From contig CATYZK010000027.1 of NCBI GenBank assembly GCA_958415665.1, positions 1 to 26,170 on the forward strand: 26,170 nt of DNA, given 5' to 3'. Of this stretch, positions 23,729 through 26,170 are shown in pieces; position 1 is the stretch's first letter; each line of letters begins with the position of its first letter. The notes beneath the pieces were generated by a model. The model was not told the origin of the DNA. It made no database searches and saw only the letters and a list, made by a program, of their open reading frames with translations. A program made the position numbers and the translations under genes. Source of the stretch: an uncultured Collinsella sp. Lineage in GTDB: Bacteria; Actinomycetota; Coriobacteriia; Coriobacteriales; Coriobacteriaceae.

Positions 23729-23806
23729 CGAGTTTCACTGAGGTCTCAAAGCCACCGAAACAGTAAGAGCATAGAGGGCAGCAACAACCAAGTCCCCCTC
23801 CATACC

Positions 23807-23845
23807 CAAAGTGACGCGCCTTTCGCGGCTACGCCGCGAAACAGC
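23807..23845 (+). repeat. 39-bp palindromic repeat, copy B
   Basis: Direct copy of 22200-22238 with loop TAC in place of ATA. It lies about 180 bases upstream of the ATPase start. The rest of 23729-23911 holds no gene that I can support. Confidence 0.85.
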
Positions 23846-23911
23846 GCCCGGGACAAGGCACCCCCACAGCCACATCCTTCATCAGCCCCACAATCCAAGG
23901 ACGTAGTCGTA

Positions 23912-24036
23912 GCAGGATCTGAGGGCTAACCTTCGCGGACACTCCGCAGGACGAAAGAACCCCCGCCGCACGTAGTGCGCAGCGGGGGTTCTTTCATGTC
24001 CGAGGACGTCCGCGAAGGTTAGCCCTCAGATCCTGC
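23912..24036 (-). terminator. PFOR terminator inside a long nested inverted repeat
   Basis: The core is a perfect 13-bp stem (23954-23966 with 23982-23994) of AAAGAACCCCCGC type, capped by a CGCAC-GTA-GTGCG hairpin and followed on the minus strand by TTCTTTCG. Outside it, arms 23912-23940 and 24008-24036 are perfect 29-bp reverse complements. It lies 11 bases past the PFOR stop and is the evident terminator of that gene; the outer arms are far longer than a terminator needs. Confidence 0.85.
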
Positions 24037-24046
24037 GGTGAGAGAC

Positions 24047-26170
<2,124 letters not shown>

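Noticed and set aside
23628..23738. A hydrophobic N-terminal extension of the DUF4143 ATPase.
   Set aside because: It is only the translation of the 34-bp-period DNA repeats; ATG at 23627 has a good ribosome site and gives the normal family start.

Overview
The window looks like the chromosome of a high-GC anaerobic member of the Coriobacteriia, most like Collinsella. The support is indirect: GC-rich codon usage, a pyruvate:ferredoxin oxidoreductase, paired LytS/LytTR two-component systems, a beta-glucoside PTS, and protein sequences that read like that group. No rRNA or tRNA gene is present to confirm it. Almost every gene is on the minus strand; the only plus-strand genes are at 12087-13088, 21162-21578 and 21581-22105.

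Layout. 153-4028 (minus): a YfcE-type phosphoesterase, and upstream of it a glycosyltransferase - LytS-like kinase - LytTR regulator operon. 4200-8757 (minus): a UMF1-type MFS transporter, a zinc-dependent phospholipase C-like protein, and a second LytTR regulator and LytS-like kinase. 8870-11730 (minus): a COG1228-type amidohydrolase with an APC permease. 12087-13088 (plus): a membrane-anchored C39-like cysteine peptidase. 13541-19033 (minus): a complete cellobiose/beta-glucoside PTS locus (LicR-type activator, IIA, IIB, IIC, 6-phospho-beta-glucosidase). 19585-20547 (minus): a carbamate kinase, divergent across about 600 bp from a plus-strand pair made of a DUF3830 protein and an unknown helical protein. 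22266-23627 (minus): an AAA ATPase of the DUF4143 type. 24047-26170 (minus): the C-terminal 60% or so of pyruvate:ferredoxin oxidoreductase, cut by the window edge.

Most of the unexplained structure is in repeats. A 269-bp MITE-like element at 19209-19477 has perfect 29-bp terminal inverted repeats and carries four copies of a GGGATGCACTTTCCG-type motif. A diverged second copy lies at 13090-13384 in the same orientation, so the two bracket the whole PTS locus. The DUF4143 ATPase gene is bracketed by two direct copies of a 39-bp palindromic repeat and is preceded by three 18-bp repeats at an exact 34-bp period. The PFOR terminator sits inside a 125-bp nested inverted repeat with perfect 29-bp arms.

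How the genes may work together (inference): the PTS locus imports and hydrolyses phosphorylated beta-glucosides; PFOR turns the resulting pyruvate into acetyl-CoA and reduced ferredoxin; carbamate kinase and the amidohydrolase/permease pair suggest nitrogen-compound catabolism feeding ATP. Codon use in carbamate kinase, the amidohydrolase, the permease and PFOR looks strongly restricted, as in highly expressed genes. The two LytTR systems probably respond to cell-envelope or metabolite signals, but nothing in the sequence names the signal.
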